Shown in pieces: positions 47,011 to 58,982 of a stretch of 64,000 nucleotides of DNA. The stretch's first letter is position 1; every line of letters starts with the position of its first letter. Position numbers and translations under genes: made by a program. Source of the stretch: Lycium barbarum (Eukaryota > Streptophyta > Magnoliopsida > Solanales > Solanaceae); assembly GCF_019175385.1 (NCBI RefSeq), contig NC_083338.1:93269777-93333776 (forward strand), read 5' to 3'. The notes beneath the pieces are model-generated. The model made no database searches. It saw only the letters and a list, made by a program, of their open reading frames with translations, and had not been told where the DNA came from.

Positions 47011-48910
47011 CAAAAAATGTGATCTTTGTTTATGTCTTTATGAGTTACTTCTGTGTAAGGACATTAATATACACTATTAATCTGCAAAGTTTGGTTATGA
47101 AGTCTGAATGTTTTAGACTGAGAATATTTGATTCAAAGTCTTAGAACCATTTCTTGTCTTTCTTTATAAGCATGCCCTTTTTTCCCACTTATCTCTTTTT
47201 GTTTATTGGTTTCCTAAGTGAAGAAATGACTCCATATATTTGATGTATGTACTTTGGATTTTTAATCACAATTCGTGATAAAGCAATCCTATGTTACTAC
47301 TATGTTGCAATAATACACATGAATCTCAAGTATAAACCTATCTGGGTGTGTCACTTTACTTTTGGTCAAATATGTTTGTCCTGATAATTTTGTTGTTAGG
47401 CTATAGTTTCCTTTTTTTTGCTTCTGATTCTGATTTTATACCTCTAAATATTGTATGATTGAATACAAGTTTTGAGCATGTCCTCTTCTTCTCCTTCCTC
47501 TTATCTTTCTGATCTTCTGTGTCATTAAGTATATCCTTACATCTTGAGAAATGATTTCCTCTTGTCCTGTCTTCATGTACAATAGTTTGTAAATTTACCA
47601 TAAGTGGTTCTAGCATAAGTTTTAATTATTATGAAGCATGACAAGAACCCATGAACTAATTTTATAACCAGATTATGTATTTTAGGCATAAATCCTTATT
47701 TCCTTATGTTTTCTTTGGACGCTGATTGAATAGTGGAAATGCATATTGGTTTTTGAGTTTAAAAATGAGAAAGCATGATCTTTTGATTACTGGTTGTTTA
47801 TTTGTTGGATTGTGAGATATGTAACCCATCTTAAGAAGGAATTGAGTGATATCCTAAGGTTATAAGCTCAAGATGGGGCTTTGAATACTTATACTCAGCC
47901 TTGTCATTGTTTGCTCTAGTCTTGGGGTTGCTTTTTTCCATATCTTAAAATTGTGGAGACCCTCTAAGTGTGTTTTATGTGTTAAGAACCAAGATCCGTT
48001 TTAGAATACTAGCTAAGGATCCCTATTTAATCATCTTTTATTTTCAACGTTGGCCTATGTTAAAGTGAATACATAGTAGACCATGCCATAGGTTCAGAAT
48101 GCATCTAAAACCTTGTATAGGTCTGCTTTACTGATTCTATGTATGGATCTTACCTCATTATGACAAAAAGGGACCTGTTTACTCATTTTTAAACCAACCA
48201 AGTAACTTTGTTCAAGATATAACATATGTAGTTCATTTTGTCCATACTGAGAAGAAATCGTAGAGTTTTTGTGTGTGCACACCCTTTCTCCTCTCATATG
48301 CATACTAGATTGTTATCTGGCTTCTTATATATGTTCTCTTTTTTCTTCTTCCATTTTCATGAGTTGTCCTTGCTGTTGTTATTTAATGATATTCCTAAGT
48401 CTTTAACATATGCCATCTTGGTATTGTGAGACTTTCTTGATTGTGTGAAGGTGTGTATCCCCTGAATGATGAGCATGTTAAACTGGGTGATTGTGTTGTT
48501 CACTCTTATTCCTTGCTGCTATATTTCCCTCCAATATGATAAGATATACAACCCGATATGCATTGGACATCTTCAGATATATAGATATGTATATAATCAG
48601 TATACTACGAGTATACAAAATGTATACCCACTATATATTCTTGAAAATTCAGCGTATGATGGGAAGTATTATGTGGTGATAAGTATGACTGTTCAGAGCC
48701 TCTTCTCCCCTTCTTTTCTTTGCTAATACCAGTAGGTATACATAAGTATACTCACCTTATATATCCTAAGTGTATAAGGGTGTATATGATGTATGGCTCC
48801 TATGCATATCAGACTCTATTGCTGAAATTACTTGACTGATTGTTGCTTCTTCCATCTGTACTTCTCTTAAATGATTCAGATAACCAACCTAATGTACTTT
48901 GAGTATTTCT
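47011..48910. other. unassigned AT-rich intergenic DNA
   Basis: I recognise no gene or element. Open frames are short and lack motifs. A patch with many GTATAC / GTATAT words occurs at about 48540-48790. The final CAAGT (48911-48915) is the left target duplication of element C. Confidence 0.4.
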
Positions 48911-49359
48911 CAAGTTGTCACGACCCGTCTAGAAGGCCGCGACGAGCGCCCGGTGCTAGCCCACCCGGGCACCCCTTGGCTTACACTTATACTTACATCT
49001 AGGTGAGCCACATAATTTAACATACAATTCTATTCATCAATCATGCTAGTCCCGTTGGACGATAATGCTTTTATATCATCATTGGCGTCTATGCTACATC
49101 AATATACATGAGCCGACACGACTATCAAAATGATATACAAAATATGGGCTGACAAGGCCAGACATATCTAACCATATACATGTGACTACGAGCCTCTAAG
49201 GAGAGTATAACATATCACATAAGCGGGACCGGAACCCGCTATGCCCATAACTATGTACACAAAAGAATTAATACCCCAAAAGCTATGGCTCCGAATGAAA
49301 TGGAGCTCTGCTATGTAATCTCTGAGAAAACAGCTGAGGATCAAGTCTGTCTCCCTGTG

Positions 49360-49434
49360 CACCTGCGGGCATGACGCAGCATCCACAAACAAAAGGACGT
49401 CAGTACGAAGAATGTACTGAGTATGTAAAGCATG
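49360..49434 (-). other. paired-hairpin module in LTR C (left)
   Basis: On the minus strand CAGTAC, ATTCTTC, GTACTG, then ACGTCC, TTTTGTTTGT, GGATGCTGCG and CATGCCCGCAG|GT. The right LTR copy is at 57194-57270. Confidence 0.7.
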
Positions 49435-51055
49435 ATCAATATCAATATAGAAGCAATATAAGAAACATATGAAACAACATAGGATGGGAGACAGTAATAT
49501 CATCATCATAAGCACTTACTTGCCTTTCGTAGGAACCTTCCATTTCTATTGCGTATTCGTGCTCATACATCAATATCTGTATCCATAATCGTATCCGTTC
49601 CATATTAGTACCCGTATTCGTATACATAACCTTATTCACATTCATATCGTATCATATTAATATTCATACCGTATCATATTCATATTCATACTCATAACCA
49701 TATTGTATACATAATCATATCATATACATAGCATTTACATTGCATACCCGACCATGCAGGATCGGTGTTTCACACATACTTGGCCAACCAAGGCTCAAGG
49801 TTACTCATACCTGGCCCTACCAAGGCTTCAGGGTTACATCTACCTGGCCCTACCAAGGCGTCAGGGTTATCCGTACCATCTGCAGAGGTGTGCGCGCGTT
49901 ACGTAATCATATACATACTTATTTACATATCTTACCCGGCCTCATAAGCTCGGTGTTCCATAATAGTCGTACATAGATACACATACATCATGGCTCATAA
50001 GCCTCTTTACTATTAACATCATTATCATAATTGCTATCGTTATCGTCATCGTTATTGCCATTATCATCGATATCATTATCACTATTATCGTCATTCACCA
50101 CATCTATCTCTATAGGCTTACTCGTCATGCGAGGGATTTAGTACAATCGTAGCGAATCAAGAATCGTGAGCTTACAAGCTCGGAAGATCAAATCATTTGA
50201 AGGATATCATAGTCTCATAGAAGATTTAAACGTTTGGCCAAAGAAACATGCCTTATGAAAGAAGGGTTAGCCTTACATACCTTTCCGTTGAACTATTCTA
50301 CACTTGCGCGTTCTCCTCCGAAACTAGCGTTTCTACCTTCATTAAAGTCATACTATCATTAGAATCGATAGCTAGCATATGTGACTAAAGCTAGAGGAAA
50401 ATCGGACAGCATCTCCTCTATTTATACGATATTCCTCCATATCGTATATCAACTCCCAAACGTCAGCAATGCATTCACAATACCATAACAATAATCATTA
50501 TTCATCCACAATATCCACATTTCTAGACTTACTTTAAATTATTCATATCTATGGCTATAACACACAACTATGTCCATTCACGTACATTGCTCATCTCAGG
50601 TTCTCAACATCATTTATAACACATTTACATTACAATACATCAAGACTCATAAATCAATTCAAACTATTTATCAAAATGGCACTATTCCACATTCATGACC
50701 CATTTTGCCATACCTCTCTACAATCCAAGCATTTCAACTCTTAAATACCTTAAACAACATAGAAACATCATAAATCTTACCTTAGATGTCGTAGGAACAA
50801 GCCTTGGTTGATAATACTCCACTTGAGCAAAACCCTAGTTTATCTCCAATGAGATTTCTTAACTTGTATCATCCTTAATGGGTTTTCTTATACTTGATTC
50901 ACTTAGTTTATGTTGTTGTTCACTAATAATCCTTGAATCCTTGTGGAATAAATGTAGAGAGAGGTTTTAGAGAGAAGGGGGTGTCATGTGGAAATGAAAT
51001 AATGAACTTGGTCTCTTATTAATAACCCAAAATCTGATCTTAAATGAACAGTCGT

Positions 51056-51320
51056 CGTAAACACAGTTTACGGTCCGTATTCCAGTTTACGGACCGTATT
51101 TCGTGGTCGTATTTAAGGATGACAGAAACAGAAAGTCAGGCTGGGGACATGGTGGTTTACGACTCAGTTTACGGGCCGTATTTCAGTTTACGGTCCGTAT
51201 TCCAATTCGTCTTTAACCATTCTAGCATTTGACAGAAAGTTGAAGTTTTTGGAAGCTGAAATACGACATGGCAGTTTACGAACCGTATACCACTTTACGG
51301 TTCGTATTTCATTTTACGAC
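51056..51320 (-). repeat. TTTACGGNCCGTA palindrome cluster, LTR C
   Basis: Repeated CAGTTTACGGTCCGTATT, CAGTTTACGGACCGTATT and related half sites over about 265 bp, just upstream (in element orientation) of the TATTAATAAG TATA-like box. The matching cluster in the right LTR is at 58500-58770. Confidence 0.85.
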
Positions 51321-51531
51321 CAACTGGCCAGAATGCAAACCTTCAACTTTTCACATTTCCAAAACCTATAATTAGTCATTGTGGAGCATAACCTACCTTT
51401 CATTGCAATTACCTTTGAAATCTTACTTAGGGTCGTCAAACGTCGTTCCCTTCTTATTAAAACATCATATACTCGTATTCTTCATTAGTCTATTCACTGT
51501 ACATTCACGGGGGAATTCCCGAGGTGTAACA

Positions 51532-51547
51532 TTCTCCCCCCTTAAGA
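51532..51547 (-). other. polypurine tract of element C
   Basis: On the minus strand TTCTTAAGGGGGGAGAA directly precedes the 3' LTR. The neighbouring ACATTCGAGGATGAATGTT corresponds to the same motif in A and B. Confidence 0.85.
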
Positions 51548-51759
51548 ACATTCATCCTCGAATGTTAAAGTCTTCGAGGATTCTATAGAAATTTCGCCAG
51601 AGTTTCCCCTATAGTATGGCACTACCAACCTGTCACAACAACCTGAAATATCATCGCCTCTCAGGGCTACGTCACAATATCAACATATCTATGGCCACAC
51701 ACGACCAAAAGCATGTAAAGGAAATCATACATACCTCATACCGCTGATATTTCATCTTG

Positions 51760-54620
51760 AATCTCTCCCAAGGGCTGAAATAAATGAGGGTATCTGGATC
51801 GCATACTTTCTTCCGCTTCCCATGTCATTTCTTCTCGTTTACTGCTTCTCTATAAAACCTTAACTGAGGCCACTTCTTTGTTTCTAAGCCTCCGTACTTA
51901 CCTATCTAGTATGACAATGGGCACTTCTTTATAAGTCAACTTTTCTGTCACTTGAACATCGCTTATTGGCACGATCCTAGTAGGATCTCCAACACATTTT
52001 CGAAGCATCGAGACATGGAAAACTGGGTGAACTGACTCAAAATCCTGAGGTAGATCTAATTCGAAGGCCACTTTGCCCACTTTGCGCACAATCTCATAAG
52101 TTCCAATGTACCGGGGACTAAGCTTCCCCTTTTTGCCAAATCTCATTACACCTTTCATCGGTGACACTTTCAAGAATACTCAATCTTTCACTTGGAACTC
52201 TAAGTCTCTTCGGCGATTATCCGCATAGGAATTTTGACGACTTTGGGCTGCTAATAACCGATCTTTTATGAGCTTGACTTTCTCTATGGCTTGCTGGATC
52301 AAGTCTGGCCCTATCAGTCTGGCCTCTCCTGTTTCGAACCACCCAATTGGGGATCTACACTTTCGCCCATATAAAGCTTCATACGGTGCCATTTGGATGC
52401 TAGAATGATCACTGTTATTTTAAGCAAATTCAATGAGTGGCAAATGGTCATCCCAATTTCCTCCAAAATCTATCATACATGCCCGCAACATATCTTCAAG
52501 AGTCTGAATGGTACGCTCGGCTTGTCCATCAGTCTGCGGGTGAAATGCTGTACTAAGGCTCACTTGGGTCCCTAGACCTTCTTGGAATGACTTCCAAAAA
52601 ATTGTTGTAAACTGAGTCCCTCTATCAGAGATAATAGACATTGTGACACCATGGAGTCTCACTATCTCTTTAACATAAAGCCTTGCATAATCTTCTGCCA
52701 CATAGGTCATTCTGACCGGTAAGAAATGAGCTGACTTTGTGAGCCTATCTACAATCACCCATATAGAGTCATACTTGCATCGAGAACGCGGTAATCCTGT
52801 AATGAAGTCCATGTTAATCACTTCCCACTTCTAGGTGGGGATTTATATAGCTTGCAACAATCCACCCGACCTTTGGTGCTCGATTTTCACTTGTTGACAA
52901 TTAGGACATTGAGCTACGAATTCCGCTATATCTTTCTTCATTCCATTCCACCAATATACAGACTTAAGATCATGATACATTTTCGTCGCTCTGGGGTGAA
53001 CAGAATAACGGGAACAATGAGCTTCTTTCAATATCTGGTGGTGTAGACCTGCCACATCGGGAACACACAATCTGCCTCGACATCGGAGAACTCCGTCTCC
53101 TGAAAGCTCAAATGATGACTCCTTTTTCTGAGGGAGTAAATCTCTGTAATGCATTAGCATGCGATCTTCATATTGTCGCTCTTTCACTTCTGCCACTAGC
53201 GATGAGGCTGCTGAATTCTGGATAGTAGTCCCCCTTCTACCTGAGTCCACTACTCGAACTCCTAGGCTAGCTAACTGCTGGAGCTCACGAGTCATTTCTC
53301 TCTTTTCTGGTCGAACATCACACAAACTTCCCATAGATCTATGGCTGAGAGCATCTGTCACAATATTTGCCTTTCCGGGGTGATACAAGATATCAACATC
53401 ATAATCTTTTAGCAATTCCAACCATCGTCGTTGTCGTAAATTCAGCTCTTTCTGCTTGAAAATATACTGAAGACTCTTATGGTCTGTATAAATATCCACA
53501 TGGACACCATATAAATAATGTCTCAATATCTGTAACGCATGAACCACTGCGGCCAATACTAAATCATGGGTTGGATAATTCCGCTCATGTTTCCGTAATT
53601 GCCTTGAAGCATACGCAATCACCTTACAATGTTGCATCAATACACAGCCTAGCTCAACACCTGAAGCATCTCAATAAACAACATATCCTTCCAATCGCTC
53701 TGGAAGTGTCAAGACTGGGGCGGAAGTCAATCTACTTTTCAACTCTTGGAAGCTACGCTCACAAGCATTTGTCCATTGAAACTTTGCCGATTTCTGGGTC
53801 AACTTTGTGAGTGGTGCAGAAATAGAAGAAAAACCTTCAACAAATATCCTGTAATAACCTGCTAAGCCCAGAAAGCTACGAACCTCCGTAGGAGTTGTGG
53901 GCCTTGGCCAAGTCTTCACAGTCGCAATCTTTTGACTATCCACTCGAATACCATCGGCTGCCACAATATGCCCCAGAAATGCCACTGAGTTCAACCAAAA
54001 CTAGCATTTGGAAAACTTTGCGAACAACTCTCGAGTTCGAAGGACTCCGAGGACAGTACGCAAATGATTCGCATGTTCTGCCTTGGATCTAGAATATACC
54101 AAGATGTCGTCGATAAATACGATCACAGATAAATCCAGAAAAGGCCTGAACACATTATTCATCAAATCCATAAATGCCGCCGGCGCATTAGTTAGCCCAA
54201 ATGACATCCCCCGGAACTCAAAATGACCATATCTTGTTCTAAAGGCTGTCTTAGGGATATCTTTCTCCCTAACTCTCACTTGATGATACCCGGACCTCAA
54301 ATCAATCTTTGAAAACCATTTGGCACCTTGCAATTGATCAAATAAGTCATCAATCCTCGGAAGAGAATACTTGTTCTTAACTGTCACCTTATTCAATTAC
54401 CGGTAATCAATGCACATTCTGAAGGAGCCATCTTTCTTTCGGACAAACAATACGGGTGCTCCCCAAGGGGATGAACTAGGCCTAATAAATCCTTTCTCAA
54501 GCAAGTCCTTCAATTGCTCCTTCAACTCTTTCAATTCTGCGGGAGCCATTCTATAAGGAGGAATAGATATGGGCTTGGTGCCCGGCAAAACATCAATTGC
54601 GAAATCTCCCGCTCGGGAGG
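51760..54620 (-). pseudogene. RT, RNase H, integrase and chromodomain of C
   Basis: The minus-strand reading gives RT ([13 protein letters not shown] near 54560, [27 protein letters not shown] at about 54104-54114) and RNase H ([43 protein letters not shown]). The integrase follows: zinc finger 52890-53030, Asp about 52807, Asp about 52626, Glu 52516-52518. Then come the GPY/F block and chromodomain (about 51760-52170). In-frame stops are at about 54397, 53998, 53668, 52839, 52824, 52417, 52177 and 51895. Almost all are single substitutions in an otherwise collinear frame, so this copy decayed mainly by point mutation. Confidence 0.92.
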
Positions 54621-55470
54621 AAGGCCTGGAAGCTCTTCCGGGAACACATCCGGAAATTCATTTACTACAGGAACTGTCTGAAGAGTCGGCGATTCAGCTT
54701 CTACATCTGGATCCCGAACTAGATGATAGATACACCCTTTTGTGATCATTTTCCTTGCCTTCAGATAGGAAATAAACCTACCTTTTGGTGACGCCGTATT
54801 CCCTTTCCATTCTAGGATTGGTTCTCCCGAAAATTGGAAACGAACCATTTTCATTCTACAATCAACATTGGCATAACAATAAGCCAACCAATCCATGCCC
54901 ATAATAACATCAAAATACACCATTTCTAACTCATTCAAGTCAATCATGGTACGACGATCACAAATCACAATTACACAATTTCTATATACTCGGCTAGCTA
55001 TTACCGATTCACCCACGGGTGTAGACACCTCAAAAGGTTTAATCGATTCCGGCTCGACTCTAAATCGACCCGCAACATACGGAGTAACATATGACAATGT
55101 GGAGCCCAGATAAATCAAAGCATATACATCATGAGAAAATACCGATAATATACCGGTGACCACGTCAGGAGAAGACTCAAGATCTTGGCGTCCAGCCAAA
55201 GCATAAACACGGTGCTGAAGACCGCTAGAACTGGGAACTCTCCCTCTGACTCCACCATGGCCGACTGGCGAATGTGAAACTAGCCCCATAGGGCGTACAG
55301 ATGCTGAAGATCCGGCTACCGACCTCAAAGGCTGGGTCCTACCCCTACCATGAACTGAGGGGCAATCATGCATAATTTGGCCTGGTTGACCACATGAATA
55401 ACAAACATCTGAGCCCATTCGGCATCGACCCCAATGCAACTTCCTACACTAGGAACATCGTGGTACGGGT
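54531..55470 (-). pseudogene. gag knuckle and protease of element C
   Basis: One open frame carries the end of gag and the protease. The zinc knuckle reads CYSCGQPGQIMHDC, so the usual His of CCHC is Gln. Then come a Gly/Ser/Arg linker (about 55200-55320), VVTGILSVFSHDVYALIYLGSTLSY and YFDVIMGMDWLAYCYA. The protease DPG/DSG catalytic motif reads YLG here, losing the Asp. The frame continues to [18 protein letters not shown] and is then shifted just before RT. Both lesions in key residues would abolish function even without the stops. Confidence 0.88.
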
Positions 55471-56539
55471 GGCCTTGCCTAACCCGAATCACCTCTGAAC
55501 TGAGACCCTGAAAAACTCTGACTCGACCCGGAATGAGTAGATCTATCAAACCTCTGGCCTGAAAATCGGGGAGGTACACTGGTCATAGAATAACCTGTAT
55601 GCCTGGAAAACTGCTGCCCGTGCCAGCCTCTGAACTCGCTCATCGGACCCAAAGATCTGGCCCTCTTACTATGACCCCTATCTTGCTCGCGTTCACTTCT
55701 TTGTTGTTGTAAACTTTCTTCCAGGTTCTGAGCATGAGCCTGAATGCGTGCAATATCCATATTGTCCTGAAGGGACGCAGTCAAGCATCTATCCATCAAA
55801 TGTGGCCCTAGGCCTTTCACAAATCGGTGTACCCGATCGCCCATATCCGCTACCATGGCCGAAGCATACCTAGCCAAAGAATTAAAGCGGAGACTATACT
55901 CTAGAGCACTCATGCTACCTTGCCTCAGATTTAAGAACTTATCGGCCCTAGCTCGCCGAACTTCTGGAGGCATATAATGTTGGAGGTAAGCATCAACAAA
56001 CTCCTGCCATACCGGGGGAGGTGCATTGGCTCCCCGTGAAGCCATCCAAACCGTATACCATTGGATCGAGACATCTCTCAATCTATACGACGCTAACTCC
56101 ACTGACTCGGTGTCCGAAGCATGTATCGATCATAGCGTCCTCAACATACCATCGATAAAATCCTGAGGGTCCTCTCCGGCTTTGACCCAAAGAATTCCGG
56201 AGGGTTCAAAGTAATGAAGTCATGGGCCCTTGCACTAACAGCCCTATCACCCTGCCCTGTACTTTGCCGCTGCGTCTGGGAAACAACCAATCGAGTAAGC
56301 AAGTGTATGGCCTCTTTCACATCTTGGCCTAAAGCATCCGGTGGAGGAGCCGGAGGTGCTGAAGCTGGGGCTGAGGCTCCCTCACGCTCCTCTAATATAG
56401 GTACTGAACGGGAGGACTGAGATTGAGCCGCACTCTGGGACTCACTTTCCTCTACTACCGGTGGCGGTGCTCTTTCAGCCCGCTTTCCTGCCACAGTCTT
56501 GCCCTTTTGGGCTGTTGTAGCCTTTCTCTTTACAGGCAT
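55471..56539 (-). pseudogene. gag N-terminal and core of element C
   Basis: Start ATG at 56539-56537 gives MPVKRKATTAQKGK, matching A and B. The first frame holds an acidic, Pro/Ala-rich region and the start of the core (FITLNPPEFFGSKP). It is broken by a frameshift near 56150. The core resumes at 56102 (ELASYRLRDVSIQWYTVW, FLNLRQGSMSALEYSLRFN), passes an Arg-rich segment, and is shifted again near 55485. The next frame starts with the zinc knuckle. Confidence 0.88.
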
Positions 56540-56733
56540 TTCTGAAATACACAACACACGATTAAGGGACAAGAATTTCTTATACCATAGCTCTATCGCA
56601 CGATTCTTATGAAGAAAGAAGGTCATTTATTCCTAAAATGTCCGCAGCTTCTTGTTTATAAGTGTGGCGCGCAACACACCCATAACCAAGACTCTACTAG
56701 ACACGGCTCATAGACAAACCCTAGGACTGAACT

Positions 56734-56745
56734 GCTCTGATACCG
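56734..56745 (-). other. primer-binding site of element C, one mismatch
   Basis: On the minus strand CGGTATCAGAGC lies four bases from the 5' LTR. The tRNA-iMet site would be TGGTATCAGAGC, so the first base has mutated. Confidence 0.88.
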
Positions 56746-56749
56746 CTTT

Positions 56750-58977
56750 TGTCACGACCCGTCTAGAGGGCCGCGACGAGCGCCCGGTGCTAGCCCACCC
56801 GGGCACCCCATGGCTTACACTTATACTTACATCTAGGTGAGACACATAATTTAACATACAATTCTATTCATCAATCATGCTAGTCCCATTGGACGATAAT
56901 GCCTTTATATCATCATTGGCGTCTATCCTACATCAATATACATGAGCCGACACGGCTATCAAAATGATATACAAAATATGGGCCGACAAGGCCAGACATA
57001 TCTAACCATATACACGTGACTACGAGCCTCTAAGGAGAGTATAACATATCACATAAGCGGGACAGGACCCCGCTTTGCCCATAACTATGTACACAAAAGA
57101 ATTAATACCCCAAAAGCTATGGCTCCAAATGAAATGGAGCTCTGCTATGTAATCTCTGAGAAAGCAGCTAAGGATCAAGTATATCTCCCTGTGCACCTGC
57201 GGGCATGACGCAGCATCCACAAACAAAAGGACGTCAGTACGAAGAATGTACTGAGTATGTAAAGCATGATCAATATCAATATAGAAGCAATATAAGCAAC
57301 TTATGAAACAACATAGGATGGGAGACAGTAATATCATCATCATAAGCACTTACTTGCCTTTCGTAGGAACCTTCCATTTCTAGTGCGTATTCGTGCTCAT
57401 TTATCAATATCCGTATCCATAATCGTATCCGTTCCATATTAGTAGCCGTATTCATATACATAACCTTATTCACATTCCTATAGTATCATATTCATATTCA
57501 TGTCGTATCATATTCATATTCATACTCATAACCATATCGTATACATAATCATATCATATATATAGCATTTACATAGCATACCCGACCATGCAGGATCGGT
57601 GTTTCACACATACTTTGCCAACCAAGGCTCAAGGTTACTCATACCTGGCCCTACCAAGGCTTCAGGGTTACATCTACCTGGCCCTACCAAGGCGTCAGGG
57701 TTATCCGTACCATCTGCAGGGTTATCCGTACCATCTGCAGAGGTTACGTAATACCATCTGCAGAGGTGTGCTAGCGTTTCTACCTTCATTAAAGTCATAC
57801 TATCATTAGAATCGATAGGTAGCATATGTGACTAAAGCTAGAGGAAAATCAGACAACATCTCTTCTATTTATACGACATTCCTCCATATCGTATATCAAC
57901 TCCCAAACGTCAGCAATGCATTCACAATACCATAACAATAATCATTATTCATCCATATTATCCACATTTCTAGACTTACTTTCAATTACTCATATCCGTG
58001 GCTATAAGACACAACTATGTCCATTCACGTACATTCCTCATCTCATGTTCTCAACATTATTTATAACACATTACATTACAATACATCAAGACTCATAACT
58101 CAATTCAAATTATTTCTCAAAATGACACTATTCCACATTCATGACCCATTTTGCCATACCTTTCTACAATCCAAGCATTTCAACTCTTAAATACCTTAAA
58201 AAACATAGAAACATCATAAATCTTACCTTAGATGTCGTTGGAACAAGCCTTGGTTGATAATACTCCACTTGAGCAAAACCCTAGTTTATCTCCAATGAGA
58301 TTTCTTAACTTGTATGATCCTTAATGGGTTTTCTTATACTTGATTCACTTAGTTTATATTGTTGTTCACTAATAATCCTTGAATCCTTGTGGAATAAATG
58401 TAGAGAGAGATTTTAGAGAGAAGGGGACGTCATGTGGAAATGAAATAATGAACTTAGTCTCTTATTAATAACCCAAAATCTGATCTTAAATGAACAGTCG
58501 TCGTAAACACAGTTTACGGTCCGTATTCCAGTTTACGAACCATATTTCGTGGTCGTATTTAAGGATGACAGAAACAGAAAGTAATACTGAGGACATGATG
58601 GGTTACGACTCAGTTTACGGGTCGTATTTCAGTTTACGGTCCGTATTCCAAGTCGTCTTTTACCATTCCAGCATTTGACAGAAAGTTGAAGTTTTTGGAA
58701 GCTGAAATACGACATGGCAGTTTACGGACCGTATACCACTTTATGGTCCGTATTTCATTTTACGACCAACTGGCCAGAATGCAAACCTGCAACTTTTTCA
58801 CATTCCAAAACCTATAATTAGTCATTGTGGAGCATAACCTACCTTTCATTGCAATTGCCTTTGATATCTTACTTTGGGGCGTCAAACGTCGTTCCCTTCT
58901 TATTAAAACATCATATACTCGTATTCTTCGTTAGTCTATTCACTGTACGTTCACGGGGGAATTCCCGAGGTGTAACA
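56750..58977 (-). mobile_element. 5' LTR of element C, 2228 bp, internally deleted
   Basis: The partner of 48916-51531, ending at GAGGTGTAACA then CAAGT. It is about 390 bp shorter. The segment corresponding to about 49890-50325 of the left LTR is lost and replaced at 57698-57776 by short repeated copies of TACCATCTGCAG and GTTACGTAAT. The loss includes the donor-like GGTATGTAAGGC motif. The hairpin module (57194-57270) and palindrome cluster (58500-58770) remain. Confidence 0.94.
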
Positions 58978-58982
58978 CAAGT

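Larger units (their letters stand above)
48916..51531 (-). mobile_element. 3' LTR of element C, 2616 bp
   Basis: Plus-strand termini are TGTCACGACCCGTC and GAGGTGTAACA. Transcription is leftward. CAAGT flanks the element on both sides (48911-48915 and 58978-58982), a perfect target duplication. Palindromes of the TTTACGGNCCGTAAA type are at 51056-51320, a minus-strand TATTAATAAG near 51018-51027, a GGTATGTAAGGC donor-like motif (complement at about 50269-50281) and the hairpin module (49360-49434). Identity with the right LTR is about 96-97% by eye in the first 235 bp. Confidence 0.95.

Noticed and set aside
47401..48726. Possible small host genes in the unassigned stretch
   Set aside because: Open frames are short, overlap on both strands and show no start context, motif or splice structure that would support a gene.
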